A stretch of 64,000 nt of DNA, from positions 29,530 to 93,529 of the forward strand of contig NZ_JACLQU010000008.1 in NCBI RefSeq assembly GCF_016648855.1. Direction: 5' to 3'. The DNA is from Streptococcus parasanguinis. GTDB lineage: Bacteria; Bacillota; Bacilli; Lactobacillales; Streptococcaceae. Positions 38,946 through 47,538 of the stretch are shown in pieces (positions within the stretch are counted from its first letter, which is position 1; the number at the start of each line of letters is the position of its first letter). A model generated the notes under the pieces. It was not told the origin of the DNA. It saw only the letters and a list, made by a program, of their open reading frames with translations, and ran no database searches. The position numbers and the translations under genes were made by a program.

Positions 38946-39417
38946 CTTTAATTTCCTCCATTACACTCTCTGGGACATACGGTGAGATATCCTGCTGAAA
39001 AGCCAGCAACTCTCGAATACGCGTCGAACTAATGGCCTGGTAAGGAGGCTGAGCGTAGAGATAAACCGTCTCCAATTCAGGCGCTAACTGGTGATTAAAA
39101 TAATCCATATTAGCTTCGTATACCAGATCCTGCGCATTGCGCAAGCCCCGGATCAAAGTGATAACCCCAAGATTGCGCGCCACTGTCACAGCCAACTCTT
39201 GAGTTGACGTCACAATTTCAACATTTTCCAAATGAGCCAAGGCCCCTTCTACCATGCGCACGCGCTGTTCAATGGAAAAGAGTCCGACTTTTTCCGGATT
39301 ATAAAAAATTCCGACATAGACACGGTCAAACAAGCGACTAGCTCGCTCGATCAATTGCACATGCCCAATGGTAATCGGATCAAACGATCCTGTAAACAAT
39401 CCACTTCTATCTGACAT
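38929..39417 (-). CDS. coaD: Phosphopantetheine adenylyltransferase
   Basis: CoaD performs the penultimate step of coenzyme A synthesis. The 162-residue nucleotidyltransferase has [17 protein letters not shown] (TxGH motif as TIGH), [13 protein letters not shown] and the ISSTRIREL motif. Length matches the family. It overlaps rsmD by 11 nt and sepM by 17 nt, so the three genes are translationally coupled. Confidence 0.96.
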   Translation of the reverse strand: MSDRSGLFTGSFDPITIGHVQLIERASRLFDRVYVGIFYNPEKVGLFSIEQRVRMVEGALAHLENVEIVTSTQELAVTVARNLGVITLIRGLRNAQDLVYEANMDYFNHQLAPELETVYLYAQPPYQAISSTRIRELLAFQQDISPYVPESVMEEIKDDTSE

Positions 39418-39946
39418 ATACTGTTACCTTACTAATTCCATAGATTTTTTCTTTCCAGATTCCCACTTGTCCGATTTCCTCAGGAAGTTCTACGTGTTTA
39501 TCGGTTTCGCACACAATCATGACGTCCTCTGACAAGAGTTGACGCTCGCACAAGGTTTCGATATCGCGAACAATCTCTTCCTTAGCATAAGGAGGATCCA
39601 AGAAAACTAAGTCAAAGGTGCCCGTTAAAAGCCCTAAGGCCTGCTTGGCCTCCATTTTTAGCAGTTGAAACCGTTCCTTTTCCTTGGTCATGGCAATATT
39701 GGCTGCTACAATCTCCTGCGCTCTACGATCTCTTTCCACTAGAACGGCCTCTGACATGCCTCGAGAAACGGCTTCGATAGAGAGCCCACCGCTTCCTGCA
39801 TAGAGATCCAGCACTCTTCCACCATCAAAGTAAGGACCAATCATATTGAACATGGCCCCTCTGACCTTATCAGAAGTCGGCCTGGTTGTTTTTCCTTCAA
39901 GTGTTTTGAGGGGGCGTCCCCCATAGGTTCCAGATACTATTTTCAT
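39407..39946 (-). CDS. rsmD: 16S rRNA (guanine966-N2)-methyltransferase RsmD
   Basis: The 179-residue SAM methyltransferase has [30 protein letters not shown], the SAM loop [13 protein letters not shown] and the catalytic LDPPY motif. The frame extends 17 codons upstream, and one of those ATGs lies inside a TATAAT -10 box, so translation must begin at 39946. There is no ribosome-binding site and the -10 ends 7 nt before this ATG, making a leaderless message likely. Confidence 0.94.
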   Translation of the reverse strand: MKIVSGTYGGRPLKTLEGKTTRPTSDKVRGAMFNMIGPYFDGGRVLDLYAGSGGLSIEAVSRGMSEAVLVERDRRAQEIVAANIAMTKEKERFQLLKMEAKQALGLLTGTFDLVFLDPPYAKEEIVRDIETLCERQLLSEDVMIVCETDKHVELPEEIGQVGIWKEKIYGISKVTVYVR

Positions 39947-39953
39947 AGGGACC

Positions 39954-39962
39954 ATTATACCA
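39954..39962 (-). promoter_or_regulatory. Extended -10 promoter of rsmD placed for a leaderless mRNA
   Basis: Minus strand TGGTATAAT (TATAAT 39959-39954) with 7 nt to the ATG. The -35 is weak. Confidence 0.7.
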
Positions 39963-40008
39963 AAAAAAATCAGAAAATTGCGATTTGATATGGTCAAGCG
40001 ACAATTAA

Positions 40009-40190
40009 AAGAGGCTGGGACAAAAGTCCTAGCCTCTCAATTATTTTTGGATTGTCGAGTAAGACGCAGTGGTTGAGTGGGCTCTACTACGCTGATTTCA
40101 TCAGCTTTTACAGCCCTACTCAACTGTGCGGAGGTGGGATGACGAAATCGAATTCTAACGAATTACCGATTTCTGTTCCACTCTCTTTCT
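40009..40190 (-). repeat. Dispersed structured repeat, copy 2
   Basis: Second copy of the element at 26902-27082, same orientation and differing at only about a dozen positions. On the minus strand it begins 4-5 nt after the asnA stop and ends in the GAGGCTAGGAC/GTCCCAGCCTC stem followed by T4, so it serves as the asnA 3' end. It lies upstream of the rsmD promoter. Confidence 0.9.
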
Positions 40191-40194
40191 TTAC

Positions 40195-41187
40195 TTATAG
40201 GATATTTTCATATTCATCGCGGACAGATTGAGGCCAGACACTGGTTTGGACTTCACCGATATGTTTCTTACGAAGCAAGAACATAGCCAAACGAGATTGT
40301 CCGATCCCTCCACCAATCGTAAGTGGGAAAAGACCATTTAACAAGGCCTTGTGCCACTCTAATTGGAGACGATCCTCGTCCCCTGTGATCGCAACTTGAC
40401 GGCGAAGCGTATCTTCATCAACACGGATCCCCATTGAAGACAACTCAAAGGCTGAACCTAGAACGTCATTCCAGACGAGGATATCGCCATTTAATCCCTT
40501 GTAGCCATTTTCAGACTCTGTTGTCCAGTCATCGTAGTCAGGTGCACGTCCATCGTGTGGTTTACCATCTGCAAGCTCTCCACCAATACCGATCAAGAAA
40601 ACGGCTCCGAATTCTTTGGCAATGGCATTTTCACGCTCTTTTGGAGTTAAATCTGGATAGCGTTCCACCAATTCTTCTGTGTGAACGAAGGTAATTTGTT
40701 TTGGAAGAACTGACTCAATATCATAGCGCGCTTCTACTGCTAGTTCTGTTAAACGAATGGCCTTGTAGATTTTTTCAACCGTTTCTTTGAGGTAGGCAAT
40801 GTTGCGTTGACCATTTGGGATGACTTTTTCCCAGTCCCATTGGTCTACATAAACAGAGTGGATAGCGTCTAGCGAATCTTCATCTGGACGAAGAGCCTTC
40901 ATATGGACAAAGAGACCTTCTCCTTCGCCAAAACCAAAACGGGCCAAGGTATGGCGTTTCCATTTTGCGAGTGAATGCACGACTTCATAAGTCTCATCAG
41001 GAATTTGAAGGACCTTTACAGATACCGGATGTTCAATCCCAGAAAGGTTATCCTGCATCCCGTCTCCGACCTTACTCAAAATTGGCCCTTGGACTTCAAT
41101 GATATCCAATTTATCTTTTAAATACTGCGTAAACGTCGTTTTAACAAACGAAATTTCTTTTTGTTGGTGGATAAAACTTTTTTTCAT
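40195..41187 (-). CDS. asnA: Aspartate-ammonia ligase (asparagine synthetase A)
   Basis: AsnA makes asparagine from aspartate, ammonia and ATP. The 330-residue protein has the class II synthetase-like core: [52 protein letters not shown] and the C-terminal [16 protein letters not shown]. Length equals the family standard. An ATG 4 codons upstream lies within the GAGGAAC ribosome-binding site, so 41187 is the start. It is a single-gene unit divergent from the SOS cassette and ended by the repeat. Confidence 0.97.
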   Translation of the reverse strand: MKKSFIHQQKEISFVKTTFTQYLKDKLDIIEVQGPILSKVGDGMQDNLSGIEHPVSVKVLQIPDETYEVVHSLAKWKRHTLARFGFGEGEGLFVHMKALRPDEDSLDAIHSVYVDQWDWEKVIPNGQRNIAYLKETVEKIYKAIRLTELAVEARYDIESVLPKQITFVHTEELVERYPDLTPKERENAIAKEFGAVFLIGIGGELADGKPHDGRAPDYDDWTTESENGYKGLNGDILVWNDVLGSAFELSSMGIRVDEDTLRRQVAITGDEDRLQLEWHKALLNGLFPLTIGGGIGQSRLAMFLLRKKHIGEVQTSVWPQSVRDEYENIL

Positions 41188-41219
41188 ATAGTTCCTCATT
41201 TATAGACATTTTAGAATTG

Positions 41220-41247
41220 ATTATACTCCTTTTTCAATCAAAATCAA
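41220..41247 (-). promoter_or_regulatory. Promoter of asnA
   Basis: Minus strand TTGATT (41247-41242), 16-nt spacer, TATAAT (41225-41220). Confidence 0.8.
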
Positions 41248-41280
41248 GTCTTTTCATTCGTTTTCAACTGAATTTTTCTC

Positions 41281-41309
41281 TTGCAAAAAGGATTCATTTT
41301 TGATAAACT
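41281..41309 (+). promoter_or_regulatory. Promoter of the LexA-like repressor/umuC cassette
   Basis: TTGCAA (41281-41286), 17-nt spacer, extended -10 TGATAAACT (TAAACT 41304-41309). The expected start point falls at the left end of the palindrome that follows. Confidence 0.8.
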
Positions 41310-41313
41310 ATAT

Positions 41314-41332
41314 GTAACCTTTAAAACGTTAC
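41314..41332 (+). promoter_or_regulatory. Candidate operator of the LexA-like repressor
   Basis: GTAACCTTTAAAACGTTAC is a near-palindrome (perfect outer GTAAC/GTTAC arms, inner TTT/AAA) covering the transcription start. It fits autorepression by the HdiR-like protein encoded directly downstream. Confidence 0.7.
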
Positions 41333-41346
41333 GTAGGAGAAGCGAC

Positions 41347-42024
41347 ATGTTTGATGCAAAAAAACTAAAAGAAAGACGCCTGGAAAAAGGCTTGACCCAA
41401 GCAGATGTCTACGAGGATCTCAAGATTTCTCGCAAGACTTACTCCAGTTGGGAGAATGGCTTAGCGGAGCCGCACGAAAAAAATCTCAGGAGGTTGGCCA
41501 AGCGCCTCTCCGTTAAAGAGGACTACTTTATTAACAAAGACTCCGCACTCTACACCTACCCTTTATTAACCCCACCTCATCAAAAGAAAGTCGACCAGTT
41601 GGCCAGCCAGTTATTCGAACAGCAGCAAAAAGTTGTTTCCTTGACAGCTTATAAGGTTCTTTCGGTTGAGCTTGCAGCTGGTTTGGGACACACCTTTTAT
41701 GACAACGAAACGGACTATGAAACTGTCTATTTTGACCAAGAGATCCAGCACGATTTCGCTTCTTGGGTATCAGGTGATTCGATGGAACCTCTCTATCCCA
41801 ACGGCTCTGTTGCCCTCATGAAGCAGACTGGCTTTGACTATGATGGGGCTGTCTACGCCCTCATCTGGAATGGAAAAACCTACATCAAGAAAGTCTATCG
41901 GGAAGCGGAAGGTTTGCGCTTAGAATCCATCAACCCTGATTACGACGATTTATTTGCTCCCTATGAAGACGAGCCCAAAATCGTCGGCATTGTGGTCGGG
42001 CATTTTCTTCCACTAGAGGTTTAA
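41347..42024 (+). CDS. HdiR/LexA-like XRE repressor with S24 self-cleavage domain
   Basis: The 225-residue protein joins an XRE helix-turn-helix (residues 5-60, KGLTQADVYEDLKISRKTYSSWENG) to an S24 peptidase domain. It has a cleavage-type Ala111-Gly112 bond (VELAAGLGH), nucleophile S145 (SGDSMEPLYPNGS) and Lys near 181 (TYIKKVYR). RecA-stimulated self-cleavage would relieve repression of the umuC operon. AGGAGA 6 nt upstream fixes the start and excludes the longer frame, which would run through the promoter. It corresponds to the regulator of the streptococcal SOS cassette described in S. uberis. Confidence 0.92.
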   Translation: MFDAKKLKERRLEKGLTQADVYEDLKISRKTYSSWENGLAEPHEKNLRRLAKRLSVKEDYFINKDSALYTYPLLTPPHQKKVDQLASQLFEQQQKVVSLTAYKVLSVELAAGLGHTFYDNETDYETVYFDQEIQHDFASWVSGDSMEPLYPNGSVALMKQTGFDYDGAVYALIWNGKTYIKKVYREAEGLRLESINPDYDDLFAPYEDEPKIVGIVVGHFLPLEV

Positions 42025-42026
42025 AT

Positions 42027-43439
42027 ATGCTATTTGATTATTCACGTGAGCCTCATTCTGATATTGCTTTTGTGGATATGAAAAGTTTTTATGCCAGTTG
42101 TGAATGTGTCCGTCTAGGGCTCAATCCCTTGACGACTTCTCTTTGCGTCATGAGTCGGAGCGACAATTCAGCTGGCCTAATTTTGGCGAGCTCTCCCGTT
42201 TTCAAACAAGTCTTTGGCAAGAAAAATGTCAGCCGTAGCTACGACCTACCTTTTGACCTCAAAACCAGAAAATTTAATAGCTACGTCGCTAAAAAGCAAG
42301 GATTGCCCACAGATCCAGCCTTTATTGCATCCATTGAATCCTGGGCCAAGAGAACCCTGATTGTACCTCCACGGATGAATGCCTATATTCAGGTCAATAT
42401 GGAGATTCAAAAAGTCTTTCAGGAATTTGCGGCACCAGATGATATTTTCCCTTACTCGATTGACGAAGGCTTTATCGATCTGACCTCTTCCTTAAATTAT
42501 TTTATTCCAGATCTCTCCCTCTCTCGAAAGGAAAAATTGGATCTCCTTTCTGCCAGAATCCAAAAAAGGATCTGGCAGGAAACTGGAATCTACTCTACCA
42601 TCGGCCTCAGCAATGCCAATCCCCTTCTTGCCAAGCTAGCCTTGGACAATGAAGCCAAGCATTGCCGAAATATGCGCTCCAATTGGTCTTATGAAGATGT
42701 AGAAAGTAAGGTCTGGAAACTGCCCCAGCTTACTGATTTTTGGGGCATTGGACGTCGGACTGAAAAGCGATTGCAAAAAATCGGGATCACGTCGATTGCT
42801 GAACTGGCCCAGGCTCACCCAGATCTCTTAAAGAAAGAATTCGGAGTCATGGGCCTTCAACTGTGGTTTCATTCTCATGGCATTGATGAAAGCAATGTCC
42901 ACAAGCCTTATCGTCCGAAATCACGAGGCATTGGCAACTCTCAAATCTTGCCCTATGACTACCATCTACAAGCTGATATTGAACTGGTATTTCGGGAGAT
43001 GGCTGAACAGGTGGCTATTCGCTTGCGACGGAAAAAAAAGAAGACCCAACTGGTCTCCATTCATGCCTCCTACTCCAAAATCGAGGGGCTTCCGTCCATT
43101 CATTGTCAGCAAAAGATTGAGCCCACCCAATCCACCAAGGTTTTATCCGATACGGTTCTGCGGCTCTTTCTCTCCAAGTACGAAGGAGGCGCCATTCGGC
43201 AGATTGGTGTTTTTTATGGAGAACTTGTCGAGGAGTCTCTTCAACTCTTTTCTCTCTTTGATGACCCAGTAGCCTTGGAAAAAGAGGAGAAACTCCAGCA
43301 GACCATTGACCGCATTCGGGACCAATTTGGCTTTACCTCTCTTCAGAAAGGCTCCTCATTACTAGAAAACTCACGCGCCATTGCACGCAGTAAACTAACA
43401 GGCGGACATTCCGCAGGAGGCTTAGATGGATTAACATGA
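42027..43439 (+). CDS. umuC: Y-family DNA polymerase, UmuC/ImpB/MucB type
   Basis: The 470-residue translesion polymerase has the metal-binding residues in FVDMKSFYASCE (residues 15-26) and SIDEGFIDLT (near 135). A helix-hairpin-helix thumb (DFWGIGRRTEKRLQKIGI near 240) and a little-finger domain follow. It performs error-prone synthesis over lesions during SOS. AGAGGT 7 nt before the ATG, and the gene starts 2 nt after the repressor stop, so the pair is one operon. No UmuD is needed as a separate gene in this cassette type. Confidence 0.94.
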   Translation: MLFDYSREPHSDIAFVDMKSFYASCECVRLGLNPLTTSLCVMSRSDNSAGLILASSPVFKQVFGKKNVSRSYDLPFDLKTRKFNSYVAKKQGLPTDPAFIASIESWAKRTLIVPPRMNAYIQVNMEIQKVFQEFAAPDDIFPYSIDEGFIDLTSSLNYFIPDLSLSRKEKLDLLSARIQKRIWQETGIYSTIGLSNANPLLAKLALDNEAKHCRNMRSNWSYEDVESKVWKLPQLTDFWGIGRRTEKRLQKIGITSIAELAQAHPDLLKKEFGVMGLQLWFHSHGIDESNVHKPYRPKSRGIGNSQILPYDYHLQADIELVFREMAEQVAIRLRRKKKKTQLVSIHASYSKIEGLPSIHCQQKIEPTQSTKVLSDTVLRLFLSKYEGGAIRQIGVFYGELVEESLQLFSLFDDPVALEKEEKLQQTIDRIRDQFGFTSLQKGSSLLENSRAIARSKLTGGHSAGGLDGLT

Positions 43440-43807
43440 TCGACCGTTCTTATCTCCCTTATCAATCCGCCCGCGAATTTCAAGATCGTGGCATGGCCAA
43501 ATGGGCTGGCTTCTTTTTGTCTGAGCACACAACCGCCCTACATACAAAAGAAATTGACCGTAGTCAGCTCACGGTTCTTCCACTTGCTGAACAGATCCAG
43601 CTCCTGGAGCAGGCCTTTCAACAACAAACGACGATCTCGATCACAACTTTAGAGGGGAATCAATTTGCTACCTACACAGGTTCGATTCACACCTTATCTG
43701 CTTCTGAGCTTCTTCTCAAAAGCGATGGCCACTACCACCGTCTCCTCGTAGACTCTATCATTTTTATTGAATCTGAGGAAACACCCTATGAAACCTATTC
43801 AGACTAA
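43436..43807 (+). CDS. YolD-like protein of the SOS cassette
   Basis: The 123-residue protein starts MIDRSYLPYQSAREFQDRGMAKWAGFFLSEH. The DRGMxKWxxFxLxEH pattern is typical of the YolD-like family found beside UmuC-like polymerases. The rest is a small mainly beta domain (YTGSIHTLSASELLLKSDGHYHRLLVDSIIFIE). It overlaps umuC by four bases, indicating coupled translation. A role as polymerase accessory factor is inferred from position. Confidence 0.75.
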   Translation: MIDRSYLPYQSAREFQDRGMAKWAGFFLSEHTTALHTKEIDRSQLTVLPLAEQIQLLEQAFQQQTTISITTLEGNQFATYTGSIHTLSASELLLKSDGHYHRLLVDSIIFIESEETPYETYSD

Positions 43808-44114
43808 ACACGAATTACAATTTGATTATTTTTCGGAGAATTACCACCAATTTGAGATGGACTTTTACAAGTGGGCCGCTACTTCTACGCCGCTCGTCTT
43901 TTTAGAAGACGATATTCTCCACTCTATGGCAGCAGGCCAGCGAAACTACTTTCGTCTTCACCATACTAAAAGTCGGGATCATCGAGACCATTATTTCTAT
44001 TTCAAGGTTTCCACACTCTCCCAATCACCCCTGACCCGTATTTACGCTTATACAGGACATCACTTACAAAAGATAGATCCTCATCAGACAGAGAAAAAGG
44101 ATAGCTTGATCTGA
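43788..44114 (+). CDS. Small uncharacterised protein, fourth gene of the SOS cassette
   Basis: The 108-residue protein begins MKPIQTKHELQFDYFSENYHQFEMDFYKWA and is rich in His, Tyr, Phe and Asp; no signal peptide, membrane segment or known motif is evident. It may be what databases call DUF5960, which I recall only loosely. GAGGAAACA before the ATG at 43788 decides the start over an ATG at 43767. It overlaps the YolD-like gene by 20 nt and closes the cassette before a strong terminator. Confidence 0.78.
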   Translation: MKPIQTKHELQFDYFSENYHQFEMDFYKWAATSTPLVFLEDDILHSMAAGQRNYFRLHHTKSRDHRDHYFYFKVSTLSQSPLTRIYAYTGHHLQKIDPHQTEKKDSLI

Positions 44115-44129
44115 GAAGCTATCCTTTTT
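44094..44129. terminator. Terminator of the SOS cassette and yebC
   Basis: Perfect 14-bp arms (44094-44107 and 44116-44129) with A and T tracts at both ends. The stop codon of the last cassette gene lies in the loop. Works in both directions between convergent genes. Confidence 0.9.
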
Positions 44130-44166
44130 CTTGATTTATGGGATTCACTACAATCCTTATGAGTGA

Positions 44167-44883
44167 TTAGAATCCATCTACGTTGGTGTAGATTTTTTGT
44201 ACGTCCTCGTCATCTTCAAGAACGCTGTAAAGTTTTTCAAATGTTTCCAAATCTTCACCTGATAACTCAACTTCTGATTGAGGAATCATTTCCAATTCTG
44301 TTACTTGGAATTCTTCGACACCTGATTCACGCAAAGCAACGATCGCTTTGTGAAGATCAGTTGGAGCAGTGTAGACTGTGATCGTTCCTTCTTCTGCTTC
44401 GACATCATCTACATCAACATCTGCTTCAAGCAAAAGTTCAAAGATCGCATCGGCATCATCACCAGCAAATACGATGACACCTTTGTTGTCAAAGAGGTAA
44501 GATACAGAACCGGAAGCTCCCATGTTCCCACCGTTTTTACCAAAAGCAGCACGGACATTAGCAGCTGTACGGTTGACGTTTGACGTCAAGGTATCAACGA
44601 TCAACATCGAACCATTTGGTCCAAATCCTTCGTAACGTCCTTCTGTAAAGGTTTCGTCAGTGTTTCCTTTTGCCTTATCGATCGCTTTATCAATCACGTG
44701 CTTTGGCACTTGCGCTTGTTTCGCACGGTCAATAACGAATCTCAAAGCAGTATTTAGTTCTGGATCTGGTTCACCCTTTTTAGCAGCTACATAGATCTCC
44801 ACACCAAATTTAGCATACACTTTTGAGTTGGCACCATCTTTGGCAGTTTTCTTGGCAACAATATTGGCCCATTTACGTCCCAT
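44167..44883 (-). CDS. YebC/PmpR family protein
   Basis: The 238-residue protein starts [30 protein letters not shown], then shows the family motif [28 protein letters not shown] and an acidic C-terminal region. YebC proteins were named transcription regulators; recent work ties some to translation of proline-rich stretches. Which applies here is unknown. It has a GGAGAATCCTC ribosome-binding site and its own promoter. Confidence 0.93.
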   Translation of the reverse strand: MGRKWANIVAKKTAKDGANSKVYAKFGVEIYVAAKKGEPDPELNTALRFVIDRAKQAQVPKHVIDKAIDKAKGNTDETFTEGRYEGFGPNGSMLIVDTLTSNVNRTAANVRAAFGKNGGNMGASGSVSYLFDNKGVIVFAGDDADAIFELLLEADVDVDDVEAEEGTITVYTAPTDLHKAIVALRESGVEEFQVTELEMIPQSEVELSGEDLETFEKLYSVLEDDEDVQKIYTNVDGF

Positions 44884-44927
44884 GAGGATTCTCCTTAAAT
44901 TTTTTCAAATTATTTTCAATCTTTTAT

Positions 44928-44936
44928 ATTATATCA
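44928..44936 (-). promoter_or_regulatory. Extended -10 promoter of the yebC-family gene
   Basis: Minus strand TGATATAAT (TATAAT 44933-44928), about 45 nt before the ATG. Upstream, TTGGAAG/CTTCCAA (44950-44956/44972-44978) forms a loose hairpin after tmcAL that lacks a T tract. Confidence 0.65.
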
Positions 44937-45003
44937 TAAATCACAAGACTTGGAAGAGTTTTTTGCGTATCCTTCCAATTGGAGTTGCTCGACTATTCAC
45001 CTC

Positions 45004-46101
45004 TTATTGATCTTCCACTCTCACTGGCACCCGCCCCCAGATCTGCTCTGGCAATTGGGGATGGCCTAGTTGATACACCTGATCGGCTTGCTGGGTCAAA
45101 CTGTCCCAAGGTTCCTTACCGATTCGGGTCACGATTTCTACTGATTTTTTCAAGCCTTTGAGATGAGCTTGTCCCTTTGCGGAAAATCCTAAGACATGAA
45201 TGGCATAGGGAAGAGCTTGATCCATCGCCCCTACCAAGATGTAGGTCAAGATGCGGCGCACACGTGCTTTGGTATAGCGCTTGGTTGCGACTTTCTCCAC
45301 CAGGTCTTCCACAGAACTAGCACTTCGAACCGCATCTTTTATCCGATTGGCCAGTTCTTCATTGACTTGAAAAATCTGTGTCAAATCCGGATGGGTTAGG
45401 ATTTGATAACGGAGCAGTTGGTCATAATACTCCCAAGATACCTGTGGAGCCGACTGAAAGAGTTGGCTATTGGGCATGAATTTAGCGACAAAGTCTTGAT
45501 CTTCCTTGTGTAGGCGTAGACTAGTCGCAGAAGCATAGGCCACCTCTTTTTCTTCTGAATGGTAGCCTGCACCTTGACGTTGGATAGCCTTGAGCGCAAT
45601 TCCCTTCCCAGCACAAGCCTTGGCATAGGCCAAACCCAGGATATGATTGGGAGTAGCTCCTGTGAACTCCACTCCAGCAAAGGTTTCCCACATTTTTTGA
45701 GTCTTTTGTGGATAGGATAAATCTTCTGGAAGACTTCGCAGGAAAGCTTCCATTTCCACTTCTTTCTCCGAATAAACAGTCGCAATCGCTTGGTAATCTA
45801 AGACCTCTTCTGTCCCAAAAGTCAATTGGTCGATTCCTAGACGGGACAAGATTTCTACCGCTCCCTTGGCAAAATGATCAGCCGACTGAACAGCCACGAG
45901 AAAGGGGAGCTCAACCACCAGGTCCACTCCATTTTCCAAAGCCATCTGCGCGCGAATCCACTTGTCAACTATGGCAGGTTCGCCACGCTGGACAAAATTC
46001 CCAGACATGAGCACAATCTTCAGCCCTTCTGCCTGTTCCAGCAGGTACTTGTGTCCATTATGAAAGGGATTAAATTCTGCAATAATACCTGTAACTGTCA
46101 T
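45004..46101 (-). CDS. tmcAL: tRNA(Met) cytidine acetate ligase TmcAL
   Basis: The 365-residue protein (YlbM family) starts [24 protein letters not shown], a nucleotidyltransferase HxGH-like fold. It continues with [23 protein letters not shown] and [15 protein letters not shown]. TmcAL uses acetate and ATP to make N4-acetylcytidine at the wobble base of elongator tRNA-Met, as shown for the B. subtilis enzyme. It follows the methyltransferase gene by 6 nt. Confidence 0.93.
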   Translation of the reverse strand: MTVTGIIAEFNPFHNGHKYLLEQAEGLKIVLMSGNFVQRGEPAIVDKWIRAQMALENGVDLVVELPFLVAVQSADHFAKGAVEILSRLGIDQLTFGTEEVLDYQAIATVYSEKEVEMEAFLRSLPEDLSYPQKTQKMWETFAGVEFTGATPNHILGLAYAKACAGKGIALKAIQRQGAGYHSEEKEVAYASATSLRLHKEDQDFVAKFMPNSQLFQSAPQVSWEYYDQLLRYQILTHPDLTQIFQVNEELANRIKDAVRSASSVEDLVEKVATKRYTKARVRRILTYILVGAMDQALPYAIHVLGFSAKGQAHLKGLKKSVEIVTRIGKEPWDSLTQQADQVYQLGHPQLPEQIWGRVPVRVEDQ

Positions 46102-46107
46102 GCTATC

Positions 46108-46848
46108 CTACTTCTGTGCTACAAAAAACCAACGTTTGCTGGTCTTTGTTGGCGCTTTGTCCTCAAAGTCTGCATACAATTTGAAAGATTTAAAGCCAGC
46201 CTGCTCCAATAAGATGTCATAGGTTAAAACTTCATAAGTGCGTTCCTCATGAACTTCATCGTGGCGACTAAAGGAGCCATCCTCTTCTTGGACAAAGAAG
46301 GTCAGCTCATGGACGATCGAGTGAGGGGCTGCATCCTCATAGGTATCCCAGAGCATGGCAAAGTCTTCCGCATTCTCGTGGTAAGAATATCCTGGGAATA
46401 CCTCATCTGTCTGGTAGGTCGAATGTACATCAAAGATAAAAACACCATCTTCATTAAGGGCATTATACACTTCTTTGAAGACATCCCCTACTTCTACCTC
46501 GTCTTGCATGTAGCAGATAGAATCGGAATAGCAGGTCACGAAATCATAAGTGCCTGCTTGCGACAGGTCCAGCATATTGCCCTTGATAAAATCAATCTTC
46601 TGCTTGGCTGAAGCCGCTCTTTTTTCAGCAATTTTCAGCATATCCGCACTCAGGTCTAATCCTGTCACATCAAAACCAGCTTTGGAAAAGCGAACAGACT
46701 GAATCCCTGTCCCACAAGCCAATTCCAGTAATTTTTTCCGGTCCTTACTTTTAGGAAGATGACGGAGGGAAAAATCCGTCCATAAGTCATACAGACTATC
46801 ATCCATGACCGCATCGTAGACCGCCGCAAACGTTTCATAAGTCGCCAT
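46108..46848 (-). CDS. Class I SAM-dependent methyltransferase
   Basis: The 246-residue protein starts MATYETFAAVYDAVMDDSLYDLWTDF. It has SAM motif I LLELACGTGIQSVRFSKAGFDVTGLD (residues 41-66), DFVTCYSDSICYM and DGVFIFDVHS. The substrate is unknown; the gene is always paired with tmcAL in streptococci. An ATG two codons earlier (46854) is equally possible; neither has a clear ribosome-binding site. A TGGTATCAT extended -10 ends 4 nt before the chosen ATG, so a near-leaderless transcript is possible, though uncertain. Confidence 0.88.
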   Translation of the reverse strand: MATYETFAAVYDAVMDDSLYDLWTDFSLRHLPKSKDRKKLLELACGTGIQSVRFSKAGFDVTGLDLSADMLKIAEKRAASAKQKIDFIKGNMLDLSQAGTYDFVTCYSDSICYMQDEVEVGDVFKEVYNALNEDGVFIFDVHSTYQTDEVFPGYSYHENAEDFAMLWDTYEDAAPHSIVHELTFFVQEEDGSFSRHDEVHEERTYEVLTYDILLEQAGFKSFKLYADFEDKAPTKTSKRWFFVAQK

Positions 46849-46890
46849 ATTCATGATACCAAGTCCATCCGTAATCCGATAGAAAATTAG

Positions 46891-47097
46891 GAGCACGACG
46901 ATGGAGCTAAACTCCAAGGAGTGCTATCTATTTTCCGAGGAGTACAGGACGGGTTCAAATCCTTTCTAAGATACAAGGAGCGTTAAAAGCATAGAGAAAA
47001 TAGGGAACTTTCTGCCGTATCATCAGATACAAAGGAAGTTACTCTTTTTCTCACAGCTTTTAGCTCGTGTTCAATTATCAAATTAACCAAACACGAG
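46891..47097. other. Structured intergenic stretch of unknown role
   Basis: Three consecutive inverted repeats fill the gap between the methyltransferase and rsfS. The first is a nested hairpin (AGCAC/GTGCT around TGGAG/CTCCA, 46892-46925). The second is a 79-nt imperfect hairpin bounded by TAAAAGC/GCTTTTA (46984-47062) with inner GAGAAAA/TTTTCTC and GTATC/GATAC. The third is an 8-bp hairpin CTCGTGTT/AACACGAG (47064-47097). No ORF or known riboswitch motif was recognised. Confidence 0.6.
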
Positions 47098-47138
47098 GCC
47101 CCATCCTTTCTTTCCATAGAATTTCAATTTAACCAACA

Positions 47139-47164
47139 AAACTCAGTTGCTACCAACTGAGTTT
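47139..47164 (-). terminator. Terminator-like hairpin after rsfS
   Basis: Perfect 11-bp arms AAACTCAGTTG/CAACTGAGTTT with a 4-nt loop, followed on the minus strand by TTTTGTTGGTT. It probably ends the yqeG-rsfS operon. Confidence 0.75.
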
Positions 47165-47170
47165 ACCTGC

Positions 47171-47524
47171 TTATGCTAGGGCTGCTGAAAGATCGACAGC
47201 ACTTGCTTCGTGCCATAGCTTTTCTAGGTTATAGTGGGCACGCATTTCTTCTGAGAAGACATGAACCACTACACCACCTAAGTCAAGAAGGACCCAACCT
47301 CCAGCTGAATCACCTTCGACGTGGCTGGCATTGCCACCAGCTTCAACGACCTTCTCGCGAATATTTTCAGCGATAGCCTCCAATTGACGGCTATTCATAG
47401 AGCTTGCGATGACAAAGTAGTCTGTCACGCTGGTTAAGCTTTGAACATCCAAAGCCACAATGTCTTCTGCACGCTTTTCATCGGCTGCTTTGACAACTAG
47501 TTCAAGTAGTTCTTTTTCTTTCAT
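47171..47524 (-). CDS. rsfS: Ribosomal silencing factor RsfS
   Basis: The 117-residue protein starts [55 protein letters not shown] and carries the [29 protein letters not shown] motif of the RsfS/Iojap family. It binds uL14 on the 50S subunit and blocks subunit joining when nutrients are short. A longer frame exists upstream, but AAAGAGGATTAC precedes 47524. It is the last gene of the yqeG-to-rsfS run. Confidence 0.95.
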   Translation of the reverse strand: MKEKELLELVVKAADEKRAEDIVALDVQSLTSVTDYFVIASSMNSRQLEAIAENIREKVVEAGGNASHVEGDSAGGWVLLDLGGVVVHVFSEEMRAHYNLEKLWHEASAVDLSAALA

Positions 47525-47538
47525 GTAATCCTCTTTCC

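Noticed and set aside
44949..44978. Hairpin TTGGAAG/CTTCCAA between tmcAL and the yebC-family gene as a terminator
   Set aside because: The 7-bp stem has a 15-nt loop and no T tract on the minus strand, so it is not convincing as an intrinsic terminator.
45708..46212. Overlapping plus-strand frames opposite tmcAL and the methyltransferase
   Set aside because: Composition and lack of start signals mark them as shadows of the conserved minus-strand genes.
46930..46975. tRNA T-arm-like GGGTTCAAATCC in the rsfS-methyltransferase gap
   Set aside because: The flanking bases do not form a T stem and no acceptor, D or anticodon arm could be found.
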